Positions 1-5,977 of a stretch of 12,673 bases of DNA are shown one piece after another. The DNA is from Parcubacteria group bacterium Gr01-1014_56 (GTDB taxonomy: Bacteria > Patescibacteriota > Minisyncoccia > Phycocordibacterales > SBAW01). The DNA is taken from contig VMFK01000017.1 of NCBI GenBank assembly GCA_007375995.1, positions 1 to 12,673 on the forward strand. Reading direction: 5' to 3'. The notes below the pieces were generated by a model. It had not been told where the DNA came from, made no database searches, and was given only the letters and a program-made list of their open reading frames with translations. Numbering within the stretch: the first letter of the stretch is position 1; each line of letters starts with the position of its first letter. The position numbers and the translations under genes were made by a program.

Positions 1-1147
1 GACCCCCCACTCGGACATCCCCAAAGACCGCTTGATTCTCAGGTGCTCCTGGTTCAATGGTGATAGAAGTTTTAGAGAGGCCGAGCGAGGTTAGCCACGC
101 TGGGGCAGTATCGGACAGTGCATACAATGCGCGCTTGCGATACTCCGACTTCACTCCTCCTTGCCACACAGCATACTCATCAAAAAGTTTTCCTGAATCT
201 GCAATAGTATTCCACAATACTACTGCGGTTGTGGTTGGAAGCAGTGCCCCTGCCCACGCTCCCACCTGTGCATCCTCGGCAACAAAGGATACCCCCTCCA
301 TAACTGGTTTCTCTCCCTGATAGACAACGCCCTTCACTGGAGAAAATGGATAAATAACCAAGTCGCTATGAAGCGCGGCGGTGCGAAAACGATTTTCCAA
401 ATAGGTGTTGGAGAGTGTGCCGTCTTTCTCTTCCAAAAAAGATGGCAGTAACTCCTCTGAGGTCATTTGTATGATAGTTACATTGATTACTTTATTTTCT
501 GGTAAAGGCGTACGCGTAGAGAAAAATTGCCAAGCGCCGATGCCTACAAAAACTGCAAGCGAGAGCAAGATGCTGGCCGCCGCGGGTACTGTTCGCTCTC
601 TTAAGGCAGCAATCTCTGCAGAAAGAGCGTTCAGCCACGCAACTCCTACAGAAACAAACAACGCGCCCCCGAATGCGGCGTACCACATAACTGGAGAGAA
701 ATTGACTACCGCGTGTGCAAGCGACGCATAATAATATCCACCAAATACTTTAAATAAAATAATTTCAACCACGCCATAGCATGCGGCGCCCAGTAGGCTG
801 TTGCGTACTGGGGCATCTGAGCGAAGTGTCTTGTATAGAAGCATGGCAAGGCCGAACAGAGACCCAGATAGCAATACCGCCGGTATAGAACTCAGCCGTA
901 TCATATAGGTAAAGAGAGGCGCGTCCGGGAAAAGAATAAGTTGTGCAAGAGAAAAATATACGGTAGGAAAAGTGCCGACGGCGCCCGCAATAAAACCTCC
1001 CCAAAACACGTCCCCTCTTCTCGATTGCAGAGTAGAAAAACGATATAGCGGAAATAACGCCACAAACGCGAGCGGCCAGAAGTAAAAAGGATAGAGCGAA
1101 AGCGCGAGTGCCACGCCAGAAAGAATAGGGAGCAAAAAACGACGCAT
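1..1147 (-). CDS. lnt: Apolipoprotein N-acyltransferase-like protein, 3' end outside the window
   Basis: I translated this frame from the ATG at 1147 to the left edge: 382 codons without a stop. Residues 1-210 are a polytopic membrane region whose opening (SGVALALSLYPFYFWPLAFV) is typical of Lnt. From about residue 219 a nitrilase-fold domain begins (VINVTIIQMTS). Lnt moves a fatty acid from phospholipid to the N-terminal Cys of lipoproteins, using a Glu-Lys-Cys triad on the outer membrane face. The Lys is present in YRKRALY (K338, close to E. coli K335). Where the family has a PE motif, this protein reads YPFSP (266-270), so Phe268 replaces the expected catalytic Glu. The frame leaves the window just before the expected ICYE Cys motif, so the Cys cannot be judged. 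It is transcribed divergently from efp, 70 nt away. Alternative: an Lnt-fold paralogue with another or no activity. Confidence 0.8.
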   Translation of the reverse strand, partial: MRRFLLPILSGVALALSLYPFYFWPLAFVALFPLYRFSTLQSRRGDVFWGGFIAGAVGTFPTVYFSLAQLILFPDAPLFTYMIRLSSIPAVLLSGSLFGLAMLLYKTLRSDAPVRNSLLGAACYGVVEIILFKVFGGYYYASLAHAVVNFSPVMWYAAFGGALFVSVGVAWLNALSAEIAALRERTVPAAASILLSLAVFVGIGAWQFFSTRTPLPENKVINVTIIQMTSEELLPSFLEEKDGTLSNTYLENRFRTAALHSDLVIYPFSPVKGVVYQGEKPVMEGVSFVAEDAQVGAWAGALLPTTTAVVLWNTIADSGKLFDEYAVWQGGVKSEYRKRALYALSDTAPAWLTSLGLSKTSITIEPGAPENQAVFGDVRVGG

Positions 1148-1153
1148 GAGAGT

Positions 1154-1159
1154 ATTCTA
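1154..1159 (-). promoter_or_regulatory. Candidate -10 element (TAGAAT) for lnt
   Basis: The minus strand reads TAGAAT, then 6 nt, then the lnt ATG. It is one mismatch from TATAAT. No convincing -35 lies 16-18 nt upstream and no Shine-Dalgarno precedes the ATG. If used, the transcript would start at or next to the ATG (leaderless). This is inferred from position only. Confidence 0.35.
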
Positions 1160-1161
1160 AC

Positions 1162-1189
1162 TCGACAAAACTTGTCCTTAGGCTACAAT
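1162..1189 (+). promoter_or_regulatory. Sigma70-type promoter of efp
   Basis: TCGACA (1162-1167) and TACAAT (1184-1189) are each one mismatch from TTGACA and TATAAT, separated by 16 bp. Transcription would begin near 1196. The -10 overlaps an upstream in-frame ATG at 1188, so that ATG would not be in the mRNA. This decides the efp start in favour of 1218. Confidence 0.6.
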
Positions 1190-1197
1190 GCCTTTAC

Positions 1198-1211
1198 TGC
1201 CCTCCGGGGCA
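1198..1211 (+). other. Small hairpin in the efp 5' leader
   Basis: TGCCC-TCCG-GGGCA forms a 5-bp stem with a 4-nt loop, ending 6 nt before the efp ATG. It would occupy most of the roughly 22-nt leader expected from the promoter. No Shine-Dalgarno is present; the leader instead contains CCTCC, which resembles an anti-Shine-Dalgarno. A regulatory role is only a possibility, because stems this short are common by chance. Confidence 0.3.
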
Positions 1212-1217
1212 TTTATT

Positions 1218-1787
1218 ATGCTCGAGTACAATGAGATCCTACCGAAGAAATTTATTCTGCTTGATGGAGCGCCCTATGAGGTGCTTGACGCGCATGTATT
1301 CCGCAAACAACAGCGCAAACCGGTTAATCAAACTAAGCTGCGCAATATTATCACCGGCAAAGTAACCGAGACGGCCTTTCATGTGTCCGACAAGGTGGAG
1401 GAAGCAGACCTCTCGCTTAAACCTGCCAAATACCTTTACACCAACCGTGGGGAGTTTTGGTTCTGCAACCCCTCAAATCCGTCTGACCGGTTTGAACTGA
1501 GTGGCGAAGTTATCGGCCCAGCAGGAATATTTTTAAAGCCCAACACTACGGTTGATGCACTCGTATTTGATGAGAAAATTATCGCCCTGCGTATCCCTAT
1601 TAAAGTTGAGCTCAAAGTTACAGAGGCTCCCCCCGCAGTGCGCGGCAACACCGCCCAAGGCGGCACTAAACAGATCGTGCTTGAGACAGGCGCCACCGTA
1701 CAAGCTCCTCTTTTTGTAAATGAAGGCGATATTGTGCGGATCAACACGGAGCTAGGTTCGTACGTCGAAAGAGTTGATAAAAAATAA
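1218..1787 (+). CDS. efp: Translation elongation factor P (EF-P)
   Basis: EF-P binds the ribosomal E site and helps peptide-bond formation at polyproline stretches. This 189-aa protein has the three-domain layout and usual length: an N-terminal KOW-like domain with DGAPYEV and QTKLRN, a middle OB domain with YLYTNRGEFWF, and a C-terminal OB domain ending in GSYVERV. The signature RGNTAQGGTKQIVLETGA is clear. The loop is unusual. Aligned without gaps to E. coli between DG and TKLR, the PGKGQ containing modified Lys34 becomes KQQRK, putting Gln32 at the Lys34 position with K30, R33 and K34 nearby. The start at 1218 is preferred over 1188 because of the promoter position. It is the only plus-strand gene here and converges on rpsR. 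No EF-P modification enzyme is visible in the window. Confidence 0.95.
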   Translation: MLEYNEILPKKFILLDGAPYEVLDAHVFRKQQRKPVNQTKLRNIITGKVTETAFHVSDKVEEADLSLKPAKYLYTNRGEFWFCNPSNPSDRFELSGEVIGPAGIFLKPNTTVDALVFDEKIIALRIPIKVELKVTEAPPAVRGNTAQGGTKQIVLETGATVQAPLFVNEGDIVRINTELGSYVERVDKK

Positions 1788-1857
1788 AAACCCCAAAAAA
1801 GAGAGTTAGACTTGGCCTAGCGGCCCGGAGTGCTCTCTTTTTTGGGGTTTTTATTTT
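1781..1857. terminator. Bidirectional intrinsic terminator between efp and rpsR
   Basis: Positions 1781-1805 and 1833-1857 are perfect 25-bp inverted repeats. The core is CCCC-A6-GAGAG against CTCTC-T6-GGGG, flanked by A-rich and T-rich runs, so each strand ends in a U-rich tract. The 27-nt loop holds a further small stem (GGCC-TAGC-GGCC, 1814-1825). The repeat includes the efp stop codon and stops 2 nt from the rpsR stop, so it can end both converging transcripts. Confidence 0.93.
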
Positions 1858-1859
1858 GA

Positions 1860-2066
1860 CTATCTCACTATAAACGGTATAAGCGCCATGAAGCGCGCGC
1901 GCTTCACTGCTGTTGCGAGGGCGCGCTGCCCGCTAGCGGAGAGGCCCGTGCGGCGGCGCGACATAATCTTGCCGTGCGGGTTAAGAAACTTTTTCATAGT
2001 CTCAATGTCTTTGTAATCTATAGTTTGGAGTTGTGCTCCGTACATTTGTGTCTCAGTTTTTTGCAT
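1860..2066 (-). CDS. rpsR: Small ribosomal subunit protein bS18
   Basis: This is a 68-aa protein of the 30S platform that pairs with bS6. The family core is easily read: IDYKDIETMKKFL, GKIMSRRRTGL, then the basic RNA-binding helix AVKRARFMALIPF. The N-terminal Cys-containing segment found in many bS18 proteins (CPFC type) is absent, so this is a Cys-less version. It is the last gene of the rpsF-ssb-rpsR cluster, 43 nt after ssb, and ends at the bidirectional terminator. No Shine-Dalgarno is visible close to the ATG at 2066. Confidence 0.96.
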   Translation of the reverse strand: MQKTETQMYGAQLQTIDYKDIETMKKFLNPHGKIMSRRRTGLSASGQRALATAVKRARFMALIPFIVR

Positions 2067-2096
2067 AAAATTCTAAATAAATCTTCTCTTAAATTT

Positions 2097-2116
2097 GTTT
2101 TAAGCAAGCTTAAAAC
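2097..2116 (-). other. A/T-rich inverted repeat over the ssb stop codon
   Basis: GTTTTAAGC and GCTTAAAAC form 9-nt perfect arms with only 2 nt between them, and the ssb TAA lies in one arm. As RNA it would fold as a stem of about 8 bp with a CAAG/CUUG loop. No U-tract follows, so it is not a strong terminator. It could be a weak attenuator or processing site between ssb and rpsR, or chance. Confidence 0.3.
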
Positions 2117-2556
2117 GGGATATCGTCAGGGTTAATGTCTTCTTGCGGGTAGTCTATCCCCTCTTCTTTAGGTGCGCGTTGTGGGGCTTCTGCGTCGCTT
2201 TGCGCTTGGGGAGTAGCCCCGCCGGCAGAGCCCGAACTGCGAGAACCGAACTCGACACGGTCAGCAATTATCTCAGTGCGATATTGCTTGCCCTTCTCGG
2301 GGCTCTCCCAACTTCTCGTTTGGATACGACCTTCAATAATAGATGAGCTACCCTTCTTAAGATATTGCGCGCACGTCTCCGCCTGGCGGCCAAAGACAAC
2401 AATGTTATGAAACTCCGCCGCCTCTTGCTTGTTGCCCTCTTTGTCGCGCCATACACGGTTGGTAGCTAAGCCAAACGAGCAGACCTGCCCGCCAGATGGC
2501 AACGCTCTGAGCTCTGGGTCGCGAGTGAGGTTGCCGTAAAGAATTACTTTGTTCAT
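2110..2556 (-). CDS. ssb: Single-stranded DNA-binding protein SSB
   Basis: SSB coats single-stranded DNA during replication, repair and recombination. This 148-aa protein has the OB fold in residues 1-105: NKVILYGNLTRDPELR, FGLATNR, FHNIVVFGRQAE, YLKKGSSSIIEGRIQTRSW and IIADRVEF. A flexible linker rich in Gly, Ala, Gln and Pro follows. The protein ends in the acidic tip NPDDIPF, the conserved peptide through which SSB recruits partner proteins; RecO, also encoded in this window, is a known partner in other bacteria. It sits between rpsF (10 nt) and rpsR (43 nt), the classic bacterial order. No Shine-Dalgarno is evident, so translation may depend on coupling to rpsF. Confidence 0.96.
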   Translation of the reverse strand: MNKVILYGNLTRDPELRALPSGGQVCSFGLATNRVWRDKEGNKQEAAEFHNIVVFGRQAETCAQYLKKGSSSIIEGRIQTRSWESPEKGKQYRTEIIADRVEFGSRSSGSAGGATPQAQSDAEAPQRAPKEEGIDYPQEDINPDDIPF

Positions 2557-2566
2557 ATACTTAATT

Positions 2567-3100
2567 TTATTGGTTTACCAAAGCGTCGATACTCTTGTTG
2601 AGCTCCTCCTCAGAGATTTCGCCTACTGGAGATTCAGGCGCTGCCGTCGGCTTCTTGAGCGTCTCGCCTTCAAGGCGGTTAGAGGAGAAGACAGCGCGGC
2701 GCGGCACTTGAGCCTCCTCGCGCTCTGTCTTAATAAAGAGAAAACGCAAAATAGTTTTATTTTGCTGGAGATAGCTCTCGAGGCCTACAATACCCGCGCG
2801 GTCTTCAACAACAAACTTAATCCAACCGAAATAGGCTTCGCTATATTTCTCGCGCTTGCCGGAGGTTGCGCGCTCAATAACATATGAGAGCACCATTTTT
2901 TGAGGAGCTTGTTCACCAACAATTTCTCCACCTGCTTTTTTAACTTCAGCGCGGAGCGTTTCAACTACCTCTCCAACTTTTGTCTCCTCAATAGTAGGTA
3001 CGACATGAAAACCGATCTCATAGAGGGGTCGGTTGTCCTTGGGGGCATTCGCTTGGGATGAAGTCTCGGGCGACCCTGAGACCTGCGACATTTCTGCCAT
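2567..3100 (-). CDS. rpsF: Small ribosomal subunit protein bS6
   Basis: This is the bS18-binding protein of the 30S platform, 177 aa here against about 95-135 aa usually. The ferredoxin-like core starts near residue 27 (LYEIGFHVVPTIEE) and continues through EIVGEQAPQKMVLSYVIE, YFGWIKFVVED and NKTILRFLFIKT, ending near residue 125. A Ser/Asn-rich N-terminal extension (1-24) and a charged C-terminal tail (about 50 aa, ending EEELNKSIDALVNQ) flank it. The ATG at 3100 is used; an in-frame ATG three codons later is an alternative. Its start is 26 nt from the tatD stop, so it is probably in the same transcript, but a possible own promoter exists. Confidence 0.93.
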   Translation of the reverse strand: MAEMSQVSGSPETSSQANAPKDNRPLYEIGFHVVPTIEETKVGEVVETLRAEVKKAGGEIVGEQAPQKMVLSYVIERATSGKREKYSEAYFGWIKFVVEDRAGIVGLESYLQQNKTILRFLFIKTEREEAQVPRRAVFSSNRLEGETLKKPTAAPESPVGEISEEELNKSIDALVNQ

Positions 3101-3106
3101 GCGCGT

Positions 3107-3112
3107 ACAGTA
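3107..3112 (-). promoter_or_regulatory. Candidate -10 element (TACTGT) for rpsF
   Basis: The minus strand reads TACTGT, 6 nt, then the rpsF ATG. A weak -35 (TTGCAA) lies 17 bp upstream. The match to TATAAT is poor (3 of 6), but the spacing equals that at lnt and at the 650-aa gene, and there is no Shine-Dalgarno. It would give a leaderless rpsF mRNA in addition to read-through from tatD. Confidence 0.3.
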
Positions 3113-3126
3113 ACACAGCTCGAATT

Positions 3127-3906
3127 TTATTGCAATCCAAAAACGTGTTGAGAATTAAGGATTATTTGGGAACTCATTTCTTCAACTGGTATAGTTTTAA
3201 CTGCAGCGATTTTAGTCACCACATGTTCAACATATGCGGGTTCGTTACGTTTGCCGCGGTGTGGTACGGGTGCTGCAAAGGGTGAGTCGGTTTCTGAAAG
3301 AATTTTATCGAGTGGCGTTATACGGATGCTTTCGTCATACATATCGGTATAGGTAATCGGCCCGGGGAATGAAAGATAGCAACCTAGACGCAGATATTTT
3401 TGTGCGAGCTCTTCAGAACCCGTGAAAAAATGAATAACTGCTCGTAACCTCTTATTCGTTAATTCGCGCGAATAGGCGAAGAGTATTTCAAGCATATCAT
3501 CGTGAGCATTCCTGCAATGCACTATTAGTGTTTTATTTAAATTTATTGCAAGCTGTATTTGCTTTTCAAATCTTTCTTTCTGTCCAGCTTTTTCCTCCGG
3601 AGTGCCGCCGCTCCTAAAATAATCTAGCCCGCACTCCCCTATTGCAACTATCTTCGGATTTTCTGCTAGCGCAAGAAATGCTTGCTCATCAAAGGCTTCA
3701 TCTTTATTGTCATTTGGGTGCAGACCAACTGACGCCCATAAAAAGTCGTGCTTTTCCGCAAGTTCTACCCCCGCCCTACTTGTTGCTAGATCAGTCCCTA
3801 CCACAATAGCGGCGGTACAACTTTTTTCCATATGCGAAATCGTTGTCCCCCTGTCCGCGTCAAACTGCGAAAGTTGTAGATGGCAATGCGAGTCAAAAAA
3901 TTTCAT
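3127..3906 (-). CDS. tatD: TatD-family metal-dependent hydrolase (DNase)
   Basis: TatD proteins are TIM-barrel, two-metal hydrolases with 3'-5' exonuclease activity, linked to DNA repair and quality control. This 259-aa protein has the full length and every expected metal ligand: H7 and H9 (DSHCHL), E91 (GECGLDY), H130 (LIVHCR), H159 (VIHFFTG) and D207 (SETDSPF). The C-terminus has NEPAYVEHVV and the typical last helix NSQHVFGL. Its ATG overlaps the stop of the SGNH gene (TAATG), so the two are translationally coupled. In many bacteria tatD directly follows metG; here one gene lies between them. No sign of decay. Confidence 0.95.
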   Translation of the reverse strand: MKFFDSHCHLQLSQFDADRGTTISHMEKSCTAAIVVGTDLATSRAGVELAEKHDFLWASVGLHPNDNKDEAFDEQAFLALAENPKIVAIGECGLDYFRSGGTPEEKAGQKERFEKQIQLAINLNKTLIVHCRNAHDDMLEILFAYSRELTNKRLRAVIHFFTGSEELAQKYLRLGCYLSFPGPITYTDMYDESIRITPLDKILSETDSPFAAPVPHRGKRNEPAYVEHVVTKIAAVKTIPVEEMSSQIILNSQHVFGLQ

Positions 3907-4541
3907 TAGATAATTTTTTCCTTTTCTAAATAATCCTTAACTCTCAAAAACATAAGGCGATGGCCCGTAGCGTTTGGGTGTAGCGCATCTGAAAGACAAA
4001 TCTGAGGGTCCACACCAAAGACGTTTTGCATAGAGATAAATCCAATTTTATTATCGATTGCTACCTTCGCCATAACAATATCGAATTTCATAATCTCATC
4101 GGTGCGATATGCAAACTCCTTATTCCATGGAATAGGGTCGAGCTTCGCCTGTTCTATTGGTGTCAGTCCCACAAAAAGCGTTTGGCAACCGAGAGGTCGG
4201 ACTATGTCAACCATTTCCTGCAAAGCCTTTTCGTATACACCGATAGGTGTATCATTTTCTCCAGTTTCTATCTTGACCATAGAATCATTAATACCGACTG
4301 CAAAGATAACAAGCATAAGGCCATCAGAATCACGACGAGCCTGGAGTTCTGATTCGAGACGAGCCCTTACTCTCAAAGCTCTATCTCCAGAGATGCCGAG
4401 ATTAAATACGAGTGGTTTGTCTTGAAAATCATTCTTTATCGCAGAGTCAAAACAATATGCCTCCAATCTGTTTACCCAACCGCCGCACTCTGCATCAAAA
4501 GCTCCTTGAGTAATGCTGTCTCCAAATACAAGTATGTGCAT
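3906..4541 (-). CDS. SGNH/GDSL-type hydrolase (esterase or lipase-like)
   Basis: This is a 211-aa flavodoxin-like serine hydrolase with all four SGNH blocks: GDSITQG (Ser9), NLGISGDRA (Gly52), GIND (Asn85) and DALHPN (Asp185 and His188). Such enzymes cleave esters or acyl groups from lipids, carbohydrates or thioesters; the substrate cannot be told from sequence. No signal peptide or membrane segment is present, so it is probably cytoplasmic. The frame is open upstream to 4661 inside metG, but family homology begins at MHILVFGDS, so the ATG at 4541 is chosen. It starts 7 nt after metG and shares TAATG with tatD, placing it firmly within this operon. Confidence 0.9.
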   Translation of the reverse strand: MHILVFGDSITQGAFDAECGGWVNRLEAYCFDSAIKNDFQDKPLVFNLGISGDRALRVRARLESELQARRDSDGLMLVIFAVGINDSMVKIETGENDTPIGVYEKALQEMVDIVRPLGCQTLFVGLTPIEQAKLDPIPWNKEFAYRTDEIMKFDIVMAKVAIDNKIGFISMQNVFGVDPQICLSDALHPNATGHRLMFLRVKDYLEKEKII

Positions 4542-4548
4542 AGAAAAA

Positions 4549-5973
4549 TTAGTCTTTGCGAGGAAATAAATTCTCCGGTTTTTTGTTTGCCATAATCGCC
4601 TCGATAATTTTCTTGCTTGTTTCTGGCATAAAAGGCTCGAGCAACAAATCAATCGCGGCAAGCTCGCGTACCAACTCTGCTATAAGTTCTCTTCCTCTCT
4701 CTAAATCCTCCTTTACTACTTTAAATGGCTGGCTTTGCGTAATGCTCGTATCAAGCGCCTTAATGCGCTCCCACACCATGTCGGATGCGCGATTGACCTC
4801 AAATTTTTCAAGTGCATCAGTATATCCCTTCGGATACGGAGTAAATGTGAGCTTCACCGGCTCAGTAAGATGTGTTTGCGCGAGCTGCATAATACGTGAA
4901 GCAAGGTTCCCTAACCCATTTGCAAGATTAGCGTTATAAGCATCTTTAAAATGCTCACGGGTGATATCGCCGTCTTCAAATGGCGAGATGTGCCGTGCTA
5001 AGTAGTAGCGCACAGCGTCAGTGCCATACTCTGTGAGTAGTTCTTCTGGGTCGATGACGTTGCCAAGCGTTTTACTCATCTTTTTACCGCCCGAGAGAAC
5101 CATACCGTGCACTAATATCTTCTTCGGCAAAGGGATACCTGCCGAAAGCAACATGCCGGGCCAAATAGCCGCGTGAAAACGCAATATATCTTTACCTACG
5201 ATATGTACGTCTGCAGGCCAGAATTCTTTAAAAAGAGTCTCGTCCTGGCCGTATCCTAAGGCGGTAATATAGTTTGCCAAAGCATCACACCAAACATAGA
5301 TAACCTGAGTGTCATCTCCCGGTACAGGAATACCAACAGAATTAGTATTGCGAGGTCGAGAAAAACTGACGTCTTGCAGCCCTTCCCGCAGCAAAGAGAG
5401 AATTTCGCGCTCCCGGGTCTCGGGTACAATGGCAAGCTCTCCCGATTCTATCTTTTGTGTAATTGCATCGGTGTATTTCGAAAGTCTAAAGAAATAATTT
5501 TCTTCTTTAATACGCTCCGGCACAGTTCCGTGGTCAGGACATTTACCGTCTACTAACTCTTTATCAGTAATAAAAGCTTCGTGGCCGACACAATAGAGTC
5601 CTTCGTACTCTTTTTTATATATATCTCCTGCCTCAACTAATTTACTCCAGAGCATTTGTGCCCCCGGCCAGTGCACTTTTTGGTCAGTAGTACGGATAAA
5701 TTGGTCGTATGAAATATTGAGTGCAGTAAATAATGAACGAAAACTCTCTACTTTTTCATCTAAAAACTCCTGCGGCGTTTTCCCTTCGAGCTCTGCCGGT
5801 TTTATTATCTTCTGGGTATTTTCATCTGAGCCAGTTAAAAAATATGTTTTGTCACTAACGAGTCTGTGGTAACGAGCAATAATATCACTCAGGGTGACAA
5901 CATACGCATGCCCCAAGTGGAGCTTTGCGTTTGGGTAAAAAATTGGCGTCGTGAGATAAAATTTGTCTGCCAT
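4549..5973 (-). CDS. metG: Methionyl-tRNA synthetase
   Basis: This class I synthetase charges tRNA-Met, including the initiator. The 474-aa protein has the HIGH motif as HLGH (19-22), the KMSKS motif as KMSKT (298-302) and the family segments TGSDENTQKI and WPADVHIVGKDILRFH. The helical anticodon domain occupies about residues 345-460. It ends at PRKD without the C-terminal EMAP/Trbp111-like tRNA-binding domain found in many bacterial MetRS. The zinc knuckle reads C128-x2-H131...C145-x2-H148, where the common form is CxxC...CxxH. The frame extends upstream to 6051 inside perM, but MADKFYLTTPIFYPN is the family N-terminus, so the start is at 5973. Only 4 nt separate it from the perM stop. Confidence 0.97.
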   Translation of the reverse strand: MADKFYLTTPIFYPNAKLHLGHAYVVTLSDIIARYHRLVSDKTYFLTGSDENTQKIIKPAELEGKTPQEFLDEKVESFRSLFTALNISYDQFIRTTDQKVHWPGAQMLWSKLVEAGDIYKKEYEGLYCVGHEAFITDKELVDGKCPDHGTVPERIKEENYFFRLSKYTDAITQKIESGELAIVPETREREILSLLREGLQDVSFSRPRNTNSVGIPVPGDDTQVIYVWCDALANYITALGYGQDETLFKEFWPADVHIVGKDILRFHAAIWPGMLLSAGIPLPKKILVHGMVLSGGKKMSKTLGNVIDPEELLTEYGTDAVRYYLARHISPFEDGDITREHFKDAYNANLANGLGNLASRIMQLAQTHLTEPVKLTFTPYPKGYTDALEKFEVNRASDMVWERIKALDTSITQSQPFKVVKEDLERGRELIAELVRELAAIDLLLEPFMPETSKKIIEAIMANKKPENLFPRKD

Positions 5974-5977
5974 GAGC

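Noticed and set aside
1148..1160. 13-nt direct repeat GAGAGTATTCTAA, also at 11151-11163
   Set aside because: About one such match is expected by chance in a window this long; one copy is intergenic and the other is inside recO.
1164..1176. Dyad GACAA-AAC-TTGTC next to the efp -35, as an operator
   Set aside because: Five-base arms are common by chance and no second copy or regulator gene supports it.
1188..1217. Upstream in-frame ATG adding 10 residues to EF-P
   Set aside because: It overlaps the -10 element of the likely promoter, and EF-P homology begins only after the second Met.
3101..3126. S6:S18 autoregulatory leader before rpsF
   Set aside because: Only 26 nt separate tatD and rpsF, and the conserved CCG-containing stem is not seen.
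4542..4661. 40-residue extension of the SGNH hydrolase
   Set aside because: It overlaps metG coding sequence and precedes the family start MHILVFGDS.
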